DNA from: Niabella insulamsoli
GTDB taxonomy: Bacteria; Bacteroidota; Bacteroidia; Chitinophagales; Chitinophagaceae
Direction of reading: 5' to 3'
NCBI RefSeq assembly: GCF_039652435.2
Contig: NZ_CP190246.1
Coordinates: 3,224,001 to 3,288,000, forward strand
Length of the DNA stretch: 64,000 nt
Shown here: in pieces, positions 35,245 through 43,420 of the stretch
Numbering within the stretch: the stretch's first letter is position 1
Layout of the letters: every line of letters starts with the position of its first letter
Program-made: the position numbers and the translations under genes
Notes under the pieces: model-generated
What the model was told of the DNA's origin: nothing
Database searches by the model: none
Seen by the model: the letters and a program-made list of their open reading frames with translations, nothing else

Positions 35245-37053
35245 TCAGTTTGTTTTGATGGTATGAGAACCACTATATTTTTGAACCCGTTCTCTTGATT
35301 TTTCACGGATATAGTTGCGCACATAGGTTGGAAGTTTGCCAATAATACCGGTCATGGAATTTTTTTCCATCCGCATCATCAACTCAAATGCGGCATAAGG
35401 TTCATTATTGTAAACCTCTTCGATAAGGCTTGCATAAAATTGCGCGAGCAGGTCGCCTTCTATTTTTCTTTGTCGCCACTTCTTGTCCAGATTAGTCAGA
35501 TAGGTTTTCAGATGCTGAGGCGCGTTCCTATTGTTTCGATACAGGTCAAGAAAAGCTTTGGCCTCCGCGGAGGGCGCTTTATTTGCGGTACCAGTTGTAG
35601 CTGCCGAACTATTGCCATTGGAACCGACTGCCTTAGTCTCGCGCTGCGTGGACGATGTGTTGCTGACAGATCCAATTTTGTCTGTAGCCGCGTTAAAGTA
35701 CCGTCCCCGGGACAATTCCTTTTCGCCCGCGTTTTTAAAATTGAGCAACACATATTTTGGCACCCCATCGATGGCGCAAACAACGTCCTCGGTACCGGCT
35801 ATTTTGCCCGGCACGCTAAACCCTTTTTCGGGGACGAGTTTTTCATTATCATAAATCAACAATTTTTTACCTTCTCTTGAATAATAAAACCATACCGCGT
35901 TTTTATCCTTCAATTTATTTTTAGCCGGCACGGCGACCGTTTGTTGCGGTGTAGCGCTTCTGTCAAAAAAATAATTTTTTGTTTCACCGCTATCTAAAAC
36001 ACCATAAAAAGTTTTTTCATAGATATATTTCCAATTATCCTTCTGGTTTCGTGGCCTACCATTTTCTACTAAAAGGATGGAAGTATTATCCCTTAATAAA
36101 ATCACTTCTGTACCCGCGACTAATTTTTCCACAGCAATTTTTTGTCCTTCTTTATGCGTTTTCAGATAGGCGCTACGAGCGATATAATAAGTGGTTGACA
36201 ACGAATCAAAGAATACATAGTCGTTGTTAAACCGGCAAAAAATCAGTTTTTTAAATGCCTTGCCATTTAGATATAATCGAGGCGCTAACAGCACTCTCGC
36301 GCCTTGGCCATCGAGCAAATCCTCCAACACAACCGACCAGGCACTGAGCCCTTTATCATATTCGGAATAATAAATGAGATCGCGGGTAGTGGGAGCCATT
36401 GGCTTTTTGCTGTAGCTACTTATGAGGGGTTGATTCGTTTCAGAATTGATATATGATTTCGAAATCCAGTTGCCCTTTTTATCGAATATGTAGGTATATT
36501 TCGTCGCGGGATAACCTTTTGATTTATTATAAACTTCAAGCCCGTTTTTGAAATGCCTTTCCGTTTCATAGGACTCGCCCTGATACTGCACACCGACTTC
36601 GTCAATAATTAAAAGATCACCTTTTTTTCTATAGCTGTACTGGCTATGACGGGCACCCCGTTTGTCTTTATAAGAACATTTGATCACCCTGTTGCTGTTA
36701 TCATACTCATAAGTTTCTACGGCACCGTTCCCAAAATCTATTTTAATCAAATTGCCTTTACCATCATAACTATAATCCCGGGTGGAAATAACATCGTTTA
36801 TAAAACGGGTTACGCGGCCCTTCGCATCCCTGATTGCCCTGTCTTTACTATCATAAGAAAACCATTTTCCATCCCGCGTGTAATAATCGAGAGCACTTGC
36901 CTGAAACAGATCACCTTTAAGATGCGCATACCTGAGATCAGATCCCTGCGGAACAGGATTTAGCGGTGCATTTTCCCAATCTACTTTTTGAGCGTAGCCG
37001 CCCGGCATTATAAAAAATAAAAGCAGCGCAGTAATTAGTTTCAGCATTTTCAA
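35245..37053 (-). CDS. secreted YD-like protein with the shared C-terminal helical domain
   Basis: 602 aa, signal peptide MLKLITALLLFFIMPGGYAQ. An N-terminal YD-like region has YSYDGKGNLIKIDFGNG and YEYDNSNRVIKCSYKDKRG. The middle section (about 230-480) is beta-rich and unlike known domains. A Ser/Thr/Ala linker near 480-500 precedes the C-terminal domain (FLDLYRNNR, LKTYLTNLDKKWRQRK, YNNEPYAAFELMM, YVRNYIREKSRERVQKY). This domain is shared with the 734-aa and 627-aa proteins. Confidence 0.83.
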   Translation of the reverse strand: MKMLKLITALLLFFIMPGGYAQKVDWENAPLNPVPQGSDLRYAHLKGDLFQASALDYYTRDGKWFSYDSKDRAIRDAKGRVTRFINDVISTRDYSYDGKGNLIKIDFGNGAVETYEYDNSNRVIKCSYKDKRGARHSQYSYRKKGDLLIIDEVGVQYQGESYETERHFKNGLEVYNKSKGYPATKYTYIFDKKGNWISKSYINSETNQPLISSYSKKPMAPTTRDLIYYSEYDKGLSAWSVVLEDLLDGQGARVLLAPRLYLNGKAFKKLIFCRFNNDYVFFDSLSTTYYIARSAYLKTHKEGQKIAVEKLVAGTEVILLRDNTSILLVENGRPRNQKDNWKYIYEKTFYGVLDSGETKNYFFDRSATPQQTVAVPAKNKLKDKNAVWFYYSREGKKLLIYDNEKLVPEKGFSVPGKIAGTEDVVCAIDGVPKYVLLNFKNAGEKELSRGRYFNAATDKIGSVSNTSSTQRETKAVGSNGNSSAATTGTANKAPSAEAKAFLDLYRNNRNAPQHLKTYLTNLDKKWRQRKIEGDLLAQFYASLIEEVYNNEPYAAFELMMRMEKNSMTGIIGKLPTYVRNYIREKSRERVQKYSGSHTIKTN

Positions 37054-37112
37054 TATTAGATTTCAAAAAAAATCAGGTTATCTATTCGTTCGGAGCAATC
37101 CGGCAACCGATA

Positions 37113-38099
37113 CTATTTATAAAATTTAGATTTGAATTCTTCCACATGATGTTTCAAAAACGTATCAATGGCCAACTCCACCCCTTTTTGGTATTTGTCC
37201 GCATCGGCAGGAACAATTGCTGCTTTGGATGACGCTTTGTTTTTTGCACTATATACGGTTCCAAATGCTGTACTGGTGCCCCAATTATCGTAATCAGAAT
37301 CGACATAATTCGTTATTTTTTCTTCCTTAATAACACCATCGATATCCAAGTCCTTTTTTAAAATTCCCTGATATTCGGCTAAGGGGGAACCGCCAATTTT
37401 GTTTCGTCCAACTATAAAATGCGCGATCGTATTCTTGTCTGACAAAACCAGATTGGTTTTAGCGACTACATTAGCTCCTACGCCGCTTTTATTAGAACCT
37501 CTTGTTTCAACAAATGCGACGTGCAAATCAACACGAACAACAGCTGCATCATTAAGTTCTTTTGAAAGCTTTGTAGTATTGATACCCGAACCTTTTTCGT
37601 TGTAGAAAAATCCGACGTTTTGCGGATGAACCGTAATGGCGCCTTCTACAGACGCAGAAGGAGTCATTTTTAAATTCGTACTAAACTTATAGTTCTTATA
37701 ATAATCAGTATTTTTTGCAGCGTCTGCATTCATTACGTTAAAACCTTTCGATTTTAAATCTGATACAAAATCAGCATACACTTTATCGGTAATATTTTGG
37801 AGGGTTTCTTCGGAAATATCCAGACCTACAGCAAGCGAAGCTTTGGCTGCTCCCATCACTTTTCCATATAATCCAGAACCGCCCTTTTTAGAAGCAGATT
37901 TCTCGCTATACACCTGATAGTGCACCGCAAAATCATCGATAAACACATTTTTATTATCGAATTGGGGCCTCTCCAAACTTTTCGGGCCACCTTTTCCGGG
38001 ACTAAAATCACCCAGCGTTTGTGCGGCAGTTGGAGCAACTTCCAATAACAATAAAACGGCAGCAAAAACAGCAGTTAGTTTCGGTAGATTTTTATTCAT
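37113..38099 (-). CDS. secreted protein, first gene of the operon
   Basis: 328 aa, signal peptide ending VAPTAAQ. The mature part is alpha/beta: FIDDFAVHYQVYSEKSASK, then ITDKVYADFVSDLKSKGFNV (a helix typical of small periplasmic folds), VVRVDLHVAFVETRG and a final helix KYQKGVELAIDTFLKHHVEE. No family is recognised. A possible promoter lies 22 bp upstream, so this gene probably leads the operon; the 59-bp gap to the next gene is the largest in the run. Confidence 0.8.
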   Translation of the reverse strand: MNKNLPKLTAVFAAVLLLLEVAPTAAQTLGDFSPGKGGPKSLERPQFDNKNVFIDDFAVHYQVYSEKSASKKGGSGLYGKVMGAAKASLAVGLDISEETLQNITDKVYADFVSDLKSKGFNVMNADAAKNTDYYKNYKFSTNLKMTPSASVEGAITVHPQNVGFFYNEKGSGINTTKLSKELNDAAVVRVDLHVAFVETRGSNKSGVGANVVAKTNLVLSDKNTIAHFIVGRNKIGGSPLAEYQGILKKDLDIDGVIKEEKITNYVDSDYDNWGTSTAFGTVYSAKNKASSKAAIVPADADKYQKGVELAIDTFLKHHVEEFKSKFYK

Positions 38100-38120
38100 G
38101 GTTTAAGTATTAAATTTATA

Positions 38121-38151
38121 CAAATTTGACATAAGATTTAGTTTTATACAA
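38121..38151 (-). promoter_or_regulatory. candidate housekeeping-sigma promoter of the secreted-protein operon
   Basis: On the minus strand TTG (38149-38151) is followed after 20 bp by CAAATTTG (38121-38128). The Bacteroidota consensus is TTTG or TTG, about 19-21 bp, then TAnnTTTG; the -7 element has one mismatch. It is 22 bp upstream of the first gene. Judged by eye only. Confidence 0.35.
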
Positions 38152-38228
38152 TAAGGCAGATGCCGTATTGTGATCGATGGCCGCGCCGTCTAATTTTGAA
38201 TAAACAAACTGCTAAAATTCTGAGGTGG

Positions 38229-38846
38229 ATGAGAACTAAAAAAACTGCGCTTTATACTCACTATGCCTGGCGTGCAGAGCCGCTGGTTTTTATAGCGTTT
38301 ACGCTGCTTTCCATCCTGAATCAAAAAACAACCATTTTTTACATTATTTACTTGTTTTGGTGGACGGAACTTTTGCATTTACTCATTGGCCGTTTTTTCC
38401 TTCGAAAACAATGGCGCGCAGCCTCCGGCCCCAAAACACAGCAACCATCTATGTTTAACCATCTTTTTCTGATGGGCATTTATTGGGTATTTATTATTGT
38501 CTTCTTTGGGCTGATGGCCAACTGGCGCAATGAAGACATTATGATGGTAAATTTTGAAGTGTTGTTGTTTCGCAATCTTTTTTTCAATCTCAACCTGGCG
38601 TATATAATCATGGTGCGAATAGGCTATTGTAAAACGCTCACCGACCTGCCGCCGACGCCGTCTCTTTTTACGACAGGTATGATCATCCTTCATATTTCCG
38701 TCATAGTCGGGGGCATCCTGATGTTTTTTGTTGTAAAAAAATTCCCCGAAATCTTTACGCCAGAAAACCTTTGGGGATCTGCGATTATCATTGCGCCGTT
38801 TTTAGCGTTGAGGCTACTTATAGGCCGCCGCTTGACGGAAAAATAG
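38229..38846 (+). CDS. multi-pass membrane protein of unknown function
   Basis: 205 aa from the ATG at 38229; an in-frame ATG at 38160 would add a basic extension with no clear homology. Five or six hydrophobic helices are visible (EPLVFIAFTLLSILN, FLMGIYWVFIIVFFGLM, GMIILHISVIVGGILMFFVV). It is divergent from the secreted-protein operon and followed by an unrelated permease. Not recognised beyond being an integral membrane protein. Confidence 0.7.
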   Translation: MRTKKTALYTHYAWRAEPLVFIAFTLLSILNQKTTIFYIIYLFWWTELLHLLIGRFFLRKQWRAASGPKTQQPSMFNHLFLMGIYWVFIIVFFGLMANWRNEDIMMVNFEVLLFRNLFFNLNLAYIIMVRIGYCKTLTDLPPTPSLFTTGMIILHISVIVGGILMFFVVKKFPEIFTPENLWGSAIIIAPFLALRLLIGRRLTEK

Positions 38847-38971
38847 AGTTGGGCTAACCCTAATTTAGCCGAACAAGAAATTATTACAACATCGTTCCCA
38901 TACAATTATCGACTGGCATCAGACAAAAAATTTTGATTATTCTGTTTTATGCCTTTAGCTTTATATGAAGC

Positions 38972-40249
38972 ATGAAATTTCGCGACACATTTCTTCTGGC
39001 TTTTAGAACCGTAAAAGGCAATACTTTGCGCACCGCGCTTACCGTTGCGATCATCGCCTTTGGTATAATGGCATTGATAGGCATCATCACCGCCATTAAA
39101 GCCATGAACCAAAAATTTACTGAAAGTTTTTCGAGCATGGGCGCCAACGCTTTCACCATTCGCTTCAAAGAGCGGAACGTGCGTTTTGGCGGTGGCGGCG
39201 GCGAACTCAAAGTTTCCAAAAAAGGGAAAAAGGAAAAAAAGTCCAACCTCGGGAAGCATATTACGAGGGATGAAGCGGAGTATTTTATTAATAATTATCA
39301 TTTTCCGGGCGCGGTTGCAGGCGTCTCGGTGTTTGGCCAGCGAAGCAACACCGTTTCCTTTGGTGACAAAAAAACCAGTCCGAACGTCATGATGTTTGGC
39401 GGTGATGAAAAATATCTCGACCTCAACGGTTACACGCTGCTCAGCGGCCGAAACCTGACATTGAAAGAGGTAAGAAGCGGCCAGAATGTTTGCATTGTAG
39501 GTTTTGATGTTGCCAAAAAATTCTTTAACGAAGCGCCCGAGCGCGCGGTGGGAAAAACATTGCGGCTTAACAACCTGCCTTATTTGGTCTTAGGCGTTTT
39601 AGACAGCCGTGGCTCCACCTTTGGATTCAGCCGCGATAATATGGCCATCATCGGATATCGGAATATGGCCAAAAATTTTTCTGGCAGCAATGCGTCGTAT
39701 GTACTTGCGGTCAAAGTTGACGATATCAATAAGATGAACGAAGCTATGGGCGAGGCGGAAGCGCTGTTTCGGGGTGTAAGAAAAATCAATATAACAGAAG
39801 AAAGTAATTTTGTTTTGGACAAAAGCGATAGCATTGTGGAGCAGGCCATGAACAGCCTGAGTTTCCTTACCATTTCGGCAACCGTTATCGGACTTATCAC
39901 TTTGATTGGCGCGGCGATCGGCCTTATGAATATTATGCTGGTAAGCGTTGCCGAGCGCACCAAAGAGGTGGGGCTTGTGAAAGCCATCGGCGGCAAAAGC
40001 TCGGTTGTCAAAAAGCAATTTCTGCTGGAAGCGGTTATAATCAGCGTTTTAGGCGCTTTATTAGGCATTGTGCTGGGCATTGCCGTGGGCAACAGCTTTG
40101 CGATCATACTGGGAACCGGATTCGTTGTGCCCTGGGGTTGGGTTTTTTATGGCATTGTCATTTGTAGTGTGGTAGGACTGCTCGCGGGCCTGTATCCGGC
40201 GGTAAAAGCTGGAAAGCTCAACCCCATTGAAGCGCTGCGATACGAATAA
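38972..40249 (+). CDS. MacB/FtsX-type ABC transporter permease
   Basis: 425-aa permease. It has one N-terminal helix (LTVAIIAFGIMALIGIITAI), a periplasmic MacB_PCD domain of about 230 residues (ISGHT-like loops; FGFSRDNMAIIGYRNM), and three C-terminal FtsX helices (TISATVIGLITLIGAAIGLM, ALLGIVLGIAVGNSF, VPWGWVFYGIVICSVVG). It ends with the family tail LYPAVKAGKLNPIEALRYE. It would act with a LolD/MacB-like ATPase in lipoprotein or peptide export, but no ATPase gene is in the neighbourhood. Confidence 0.92.
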   Translation: MKFRDTFLLAFRTVKGNTLRTALTVAIIAFGIMALIGIITAIKAMNQKFTESFSSMGANAFTIRFKERNVRFGGGGGELKVSKKGKKEKKSNLGKHITRDEAEYFINNYHFPGAVAGVSVFGQRSNTVSFGDKKTSPNVMMFGGDEKYLDLNGYTLLSGRNLTLKEVRSGQNVCIVGFDVAKKFFNEAPERAVGKTLRLNNLPYLVLGVLDSRGSTFGFSRDNMAIIGYRNMAKNFSGSNASYVLAVKVDDINKMNEAMGEAEALFRGVRKINITEESNFVLDKSDSIVEQAMNSLSFLTISATVIGLITLIGAAIGLMNIMLVSVAERTKEVGLVKAIGGKSSVVKKQFLLEAVIISVLGALLGIVLGIAVGNSFAIILGTGFVVPWGWVFYGIVICSVVGLLAGLYPAVKAGKLNPIEALRYE

Positions 40250-40250
40250 A

Positions 40251-40373
40251 ATGGCCGAAGGCAGCGCTTTTTTGGCTGAACACCGTTTTTTGAAAAACCT
40301 GGCCGTCGATGCTTTGAAAACCGGCGAATTATCGCCGCTCCGAAAATATTTAGCATCCAAGAGGCATCTGTAA
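40251..40373 (+). CDS. possible 40-aa protein behind the permease
   Basis: Frame starting 1 bp after the permease stop, MAEGSAFLAEHRFLKNLAVD then 20 residues ending ASKRHL. It is basic and helical in appearance and fills most of the gap to accD. There is no known family and no strong start signal, so it may be chance. Confidence 0.3.
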   Translation: MAEGSAFLAEHRFLKNLAVDALKTGELSPLRKYLASKRHL

Positions 40374-40419
40374 CACAATCCTTATATTTGTACCTTATCT
40401 AAAATATATTCATCTACTT

Positions 40420-41328
40420 ATGGCTGAGGAGATAGAAGATTTTGATGCCGATCTGGCCGGCGAACAAGGTAAAGATCAAAAAACCGGCTGGTTTCGCAGG
40501 ATCAAAAAAGGAATATTAACAAAGACGTCTGAAAAAAGGGAAACGCAGGAAGGCCTGTGGACCAAATGCCCCGAATGTAATTATATATCTACGTTTACCG
40601 AGCTGCGGGAACAACTCTATGTTTGCCCCAAATGCAGCTACCATCATCGTTTGAACAGCTTTCAATACTATGAAGTACTGTTCGATAATAACGAATATGA
40701 AGAACTGTTCACCAACATTAAAAGTAAAGACTTGTTGGGTTTCACGGATTTGAAACCCTATAAAAAACGTTTGGAAGATATTTGGTCGAACAGCAGCCTC
40801 AACGATTCGGTTCGTGTGGCAGTGGGAAAAGTGGATGGCGAACAGATCGTTATCGCCTGTATGGATTTTGAATTTATCGGCGGTTCGCTGGGAAGCGTTA
40901 TGGGTGAAAAATTCGCACGAGCGGTGGATTATTGCATCAAGCACAAGCTGCCTTACATGATGATCAATAAAAGTGGCGGCGCCAGGATGATGGAGAGTGC
41001 ATTTTCACTCATGCAAATGGCCAAAACCAGTGGCAAGCTTTCCCAGCTGAGCGACGCAAAACTACCCTACATTTCATTACTTACCGATCCTACCTTTGGC
41101 GGCGTTTCGGCCTCTTTTGCCATGCTTGGCGATCTAAACATTGCCGAACCCGGCGCTCTTATTGGGTTTGCGGGGCCACGCGTTATCAAAGAAACAATAA
41201 AAAAAGACCTTCCCGAAGGGTTTCAACGCAGCGAGTTTTTGCTCGAACACGGTTTCCTTGATTTCATCGTCAACAGGAAAGAATTAAAAGAAAAAATCGG
41301 AACCGTCATCAGGTTATTTCGAAATTAA
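40420..41328 (+). CDS. accD: acetyl-CoA carboxylase carboxyltransferase subunit beta
   Basis: 302-aa subunit of the carboxyltransferase half of acetyl-CoA carboxylase, which makes malonyl-CoA for fatty acid synthesis together with AccA. The N-terminal zinc ribbon has Cys 50, 53, 69 and 72 (CPEC and CPKC). The crotonase-like domain has NKSGGARMMESAFSLMQM, TDPTFGGVSASFAMLGD and GFAGPRVIKET. Full length. A terminator follows. Confidence 0.97.
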   Translation: MAEEIEDFDADLAGEQGKDQKTGWFRRIKKGILTKTSEKRETQEGLWTKCPECNYISTFTELREQLYVCPKCSYHHRLNSFQYYEVLFDNNEYEELFTNIKSKDLLGFTDLKPYKKRLEDIWSNSSLNDSVRVAVGKVDGEQIVIACMDFEFIGGSLGSVMGEKFARAVDYCIKHKLPYMMINKSGGARMMESAFSLMQMAKTSGKLSQLSDAKLPYISLLTDPTFGGVSASFAMLGDLNIAEPGALIGFAGPRVIKETIKKDLPEGFQRSEFLLEHGFLDFIVNRKELKEKIGTVIRLFRN

Positions 41329-41350
41329 GGCTGCGAATTGAAAGTTTGTA

Positions 41351-41382
41351 AGCCGGCAGCGACCGGCTCGTTTTTGCTTTTT
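41351..41382 (+). terminator. rho-independent terminator of accD
   Basis: Stem AGCCGG (41351-41356) and CCGGCT (41363-41368) around loop CAGCGA, followed by CGTTTTTGCTTTTT. Confidence 0.75.
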
Positions 41383-41427
41383 GGCAAGTTCAACTTTTAG
41401 CGCTTTAACCTGTTTAATTAATTAAAC

Positions 41428-41874
41428 TTGGCATCTCCAATTTCCATAAAAAACAGATCGGCTTTCCATGAGTATTTTATTGATGATACTTATGTGGCGG
41501 GCATGGTTTTATTAGGCACCGAAGTGAAATCTTTGCGTGAAGGAAGGGCCAGTTTTAATGACAGCTATTGCATTATTCATAAGGGCGAATTATGGCTAAA
41601 AAGCCTTCACATATCGCCTTATTCGCATGGCACAGTGAACAACCACGACGCAGACAGGGATAAAAAACTGCTGCTGCAAAAAAGAGAAATCAAAAAAATA
41701 CAGGCGAAATTGAAGGAGAAGGGGTTTACATTAGTGCCTCTTAAAATCTTCATGACCGACCGGAATTTTATTAAAATAGAAATAGGCCTCGGCAAAGGCA
41801 AAAAGCTTTACGACAAACGTGAAAGCATCAAACAAAAAGATGTGGAACGCGAAATGAAAAGGTTTCTGAAGTAA
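41428..41874 (+). CDS. smpB: SsrA-binding protein SmpB
   Basis: 148-aa RNA-binding protein that delivers tmRNA to stalled ribosomes for trans-translation. Conserved strands are NRSAFHEYFIDDTYVAGMVL, LGTEVKSLREGRASFNDSY, SPYSHG and the C-terminal basic tail GKGKKLYDKRESIKQKD. A TTG start at 41428 is used because no in-frame ATG gives the complete N-terminal strand. Confidence 0.96.
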   Translation: MASPISIKNRSAFHEYFIDDTYVAGMVLLGTEVKSLREGRASFNDSYCIIHKGELWLKSLHISPYSHGTVNNHDADRDKKLLLQKREIKKIQAKLKEKGFTLVPLKIFMTDRNFIKIEIGLGKGKKLYDKRESIKQKDVEREMKRFLK

Positions 41875-41912
41875 CCAGACGGTAAGGCTTGCCCGGCCTC
41901 AGCGAACATCCC

Positions 41913-42647
41913 ATGAAGTTTTTTTTACCCATAGTTTTTATTACACTGATATTTCCACTGGCGGCGTGCGCGCAATTTACCGACAGTACAACAAAGTTTT
42001 TGAAACTGGCAGCCGGCGGTTCTATCAATAAAACAAAAAACGGCTCTAACTACTTGTTCAATAATAACGTTCAGTATAATATCAAAAAGAAAAGGACCGT
42101 TTTAAATTCGTCCGGCAGCTGGATCTATGGCATGTCGCCCGAACGATTAACGAACAACGATTTCACAATCACCAGCAACGTCAACCTCTACCGGCATTTT
42201 CCCGAATTTTACTATTGGGGTATTTTAAATTATACCACCAGCTATTCGCTAAATATCAAGCACCAGGGACAGGCAGGTGTTGGCGTGGCTTATAATTTTA
42301 TCAACCAACCTAATTTGTGGCTCAATATCAGCGACGGATTTATCGGAGAACTGAGCCGCATTATACAGGGCGACACCGCTCTCATCAATTACCAAACCAT
42401 TAGAAATTCGTTCCGGGTGCAATTCATGTTCAAACTGGGAAACCGCTTCACTTTTAAAACGGGAAATCTCTTCCAGCCTTCGCTCGAGTATATCAGCGAC
42501 CATATTCTTTCAAGCGACTCTGAATTTACTTATCAATTATGGAAAGGCCTGAACCTCAACACCAGACTGCTGTATAATAAAAACAGCAGAACAGAAAAGG
42601 AAAATCTGATTTTGACTTATGGAATGGGGTTTGAAAAATACTTCTAA
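41913..42647 (+). CDS. DUF481-family outer-membrane-like protein
   Basis: 244 aa from the ATG at 41913, giving a signal peptide MKFFLPIVFITLIFPLAACAQ, with ACAQ at the cleavage region. The mature part is amphipathic beta text (NNNVQYNIKKKRTVLNSSGS, SNVNLYRHFPEFYYWGIL, GVGVAYNFINQPNLWLN) and ends YGMGFEKYF with a terminal Phe, like outer membrane barrels. DUF481 proteins are putative salt-induced barrels of unknown function. It starts 38 bp after smpB. Confidence 0.8.
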   Translation: MKFFLPIVFITLIFPLAACAQFTDSTTKFLKLAAGGSINKTKNGSNYLFNNNVQYNIKKKRTVLNSSGSWIYGMSPERLTNNDFTITSNVNLYRHFPEFYYWGILNYTTSYSLNIKHQGQAGVGVAYNFINQPNLWLNISDGFIGELSRIIQGDTALINYQTIRNSFRVQFMFKLGNRFTFKTGNLFQPSLEYISDHILSSDSEFTYQLWKGLNLNTRLLYNKNSRTEKENLILTYGMGFEKYF

Positions 42648-42667
42648 CCGGGGGTTCAATAACAATA

Positions 42668-43315
42668 TCAAAGTTCAAATTCGATAATTTGCTTTTCATT
42701 AATCAGAAAATCTTCAAAAAGCTTCAGTTTGCTGGTGCGCACCGTGATATCAAAATAAATAAAAAGATGCTCGCCCCGCGCAATTAGTTTTCTTTCTTCA
42801 ATTTTCACCAGCATGGCTTTCATTTGTTTCAGAAGTTGCTTCCTGCTCTCAGCTTCAGTCTTGGAAAGGGAGATCATTAACATCCGGCTTAGTTTGTAAC
42901 TCGGAAAAAAACGGTTGACGATACTGCCAAAATAAATAAGCATCAAGGCAACGCCCAAGAAAATCAGAGCGAGGTAAACTTCTCCGAAACCAATCGTCAT
43001 GCCTACAGCACTTGCCAACCAAATAACACTGGCCGTGGTTAATCCACTTACATTCACACCATCTTTAAAAATGACGCCTGCACCTAAAAAACCGATCCCG
43101 CTAACGATATAGGATGCAATGCGCGTAGCCTCTCCATTGGGCTGGCCTAAGTTGTAAGAGACAATCGCAAACAGGGCTGATCCGAGGGTAATCAGCGATA
43201 TGGTTTTAAGTCCGGCGGCCTTGTCTTTCATTTCGCGCTCAAGGCCCAAAACAACGCCCGCGCCCAATGCGATCACCGCTTTATACAAATCATTGATATC
43301 CCAGTATTCAAACAT
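42668..43315 (-). CDS. MgtC/SapB-family membrane protein
   Basis: 215 aa from the ATG at 43315; an upstream start at 43348 would add 11 residues. The N-terminal four-helix MgtC domain shows VIALGAGVVLGLEREMKDKAAGL, LITLGSALFAIVSY and GIGFLGAGVIFKDG (quoted in pieces: GLEREMKDKAAGLK, GIGFLGAGVIF). The C-terminal ~70 residues form a soluble ACT-like tail. The family affects Mg homeostasis and ATP synthase in some pathogens; its role here is unknown. It ends 20 bp from the convergent DUF481 gene. Confidence 0.92.
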   Translation of the reverse strand: MFEYWDINDLYKAVIALGAGVVLGLEREMKDKAAGLKTISLITLGSALFAIVSYNLGQPNGEATRIASYIVSGIGFLGAGVIFKDGVNVSGLTTASVIWLASAVGMTIGFGEVYLALIFLGVALMLIYFGSIVNRFFPSYKLSRMLMISLSKTEAESRKQLLKQMKAMLVKIEERKLIARGEHLFIYFDITVRTSKLKLFEDFLINEKQIIEFEL

Positions 43316-43420
43316 ATCAGGATTTTTTTTTAACAGACCAGCGCCCACACCAAAGTTGGTAAATAAAGCAAGCGCTACCTTTTTAAAATACGGCGAAAAA
43401 TGCGTGCCAACTTTCAGGAG

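Noticed and set aside
26126..37053. Reading the YD-like proteins as Rhs polymorphic toxins
   Set aside because: The strands are short and few. There is no Rhs core PxxxxDPxG motif, no toxin C-terminus and no immunity gene, and lengths are far below Rhs proteins.
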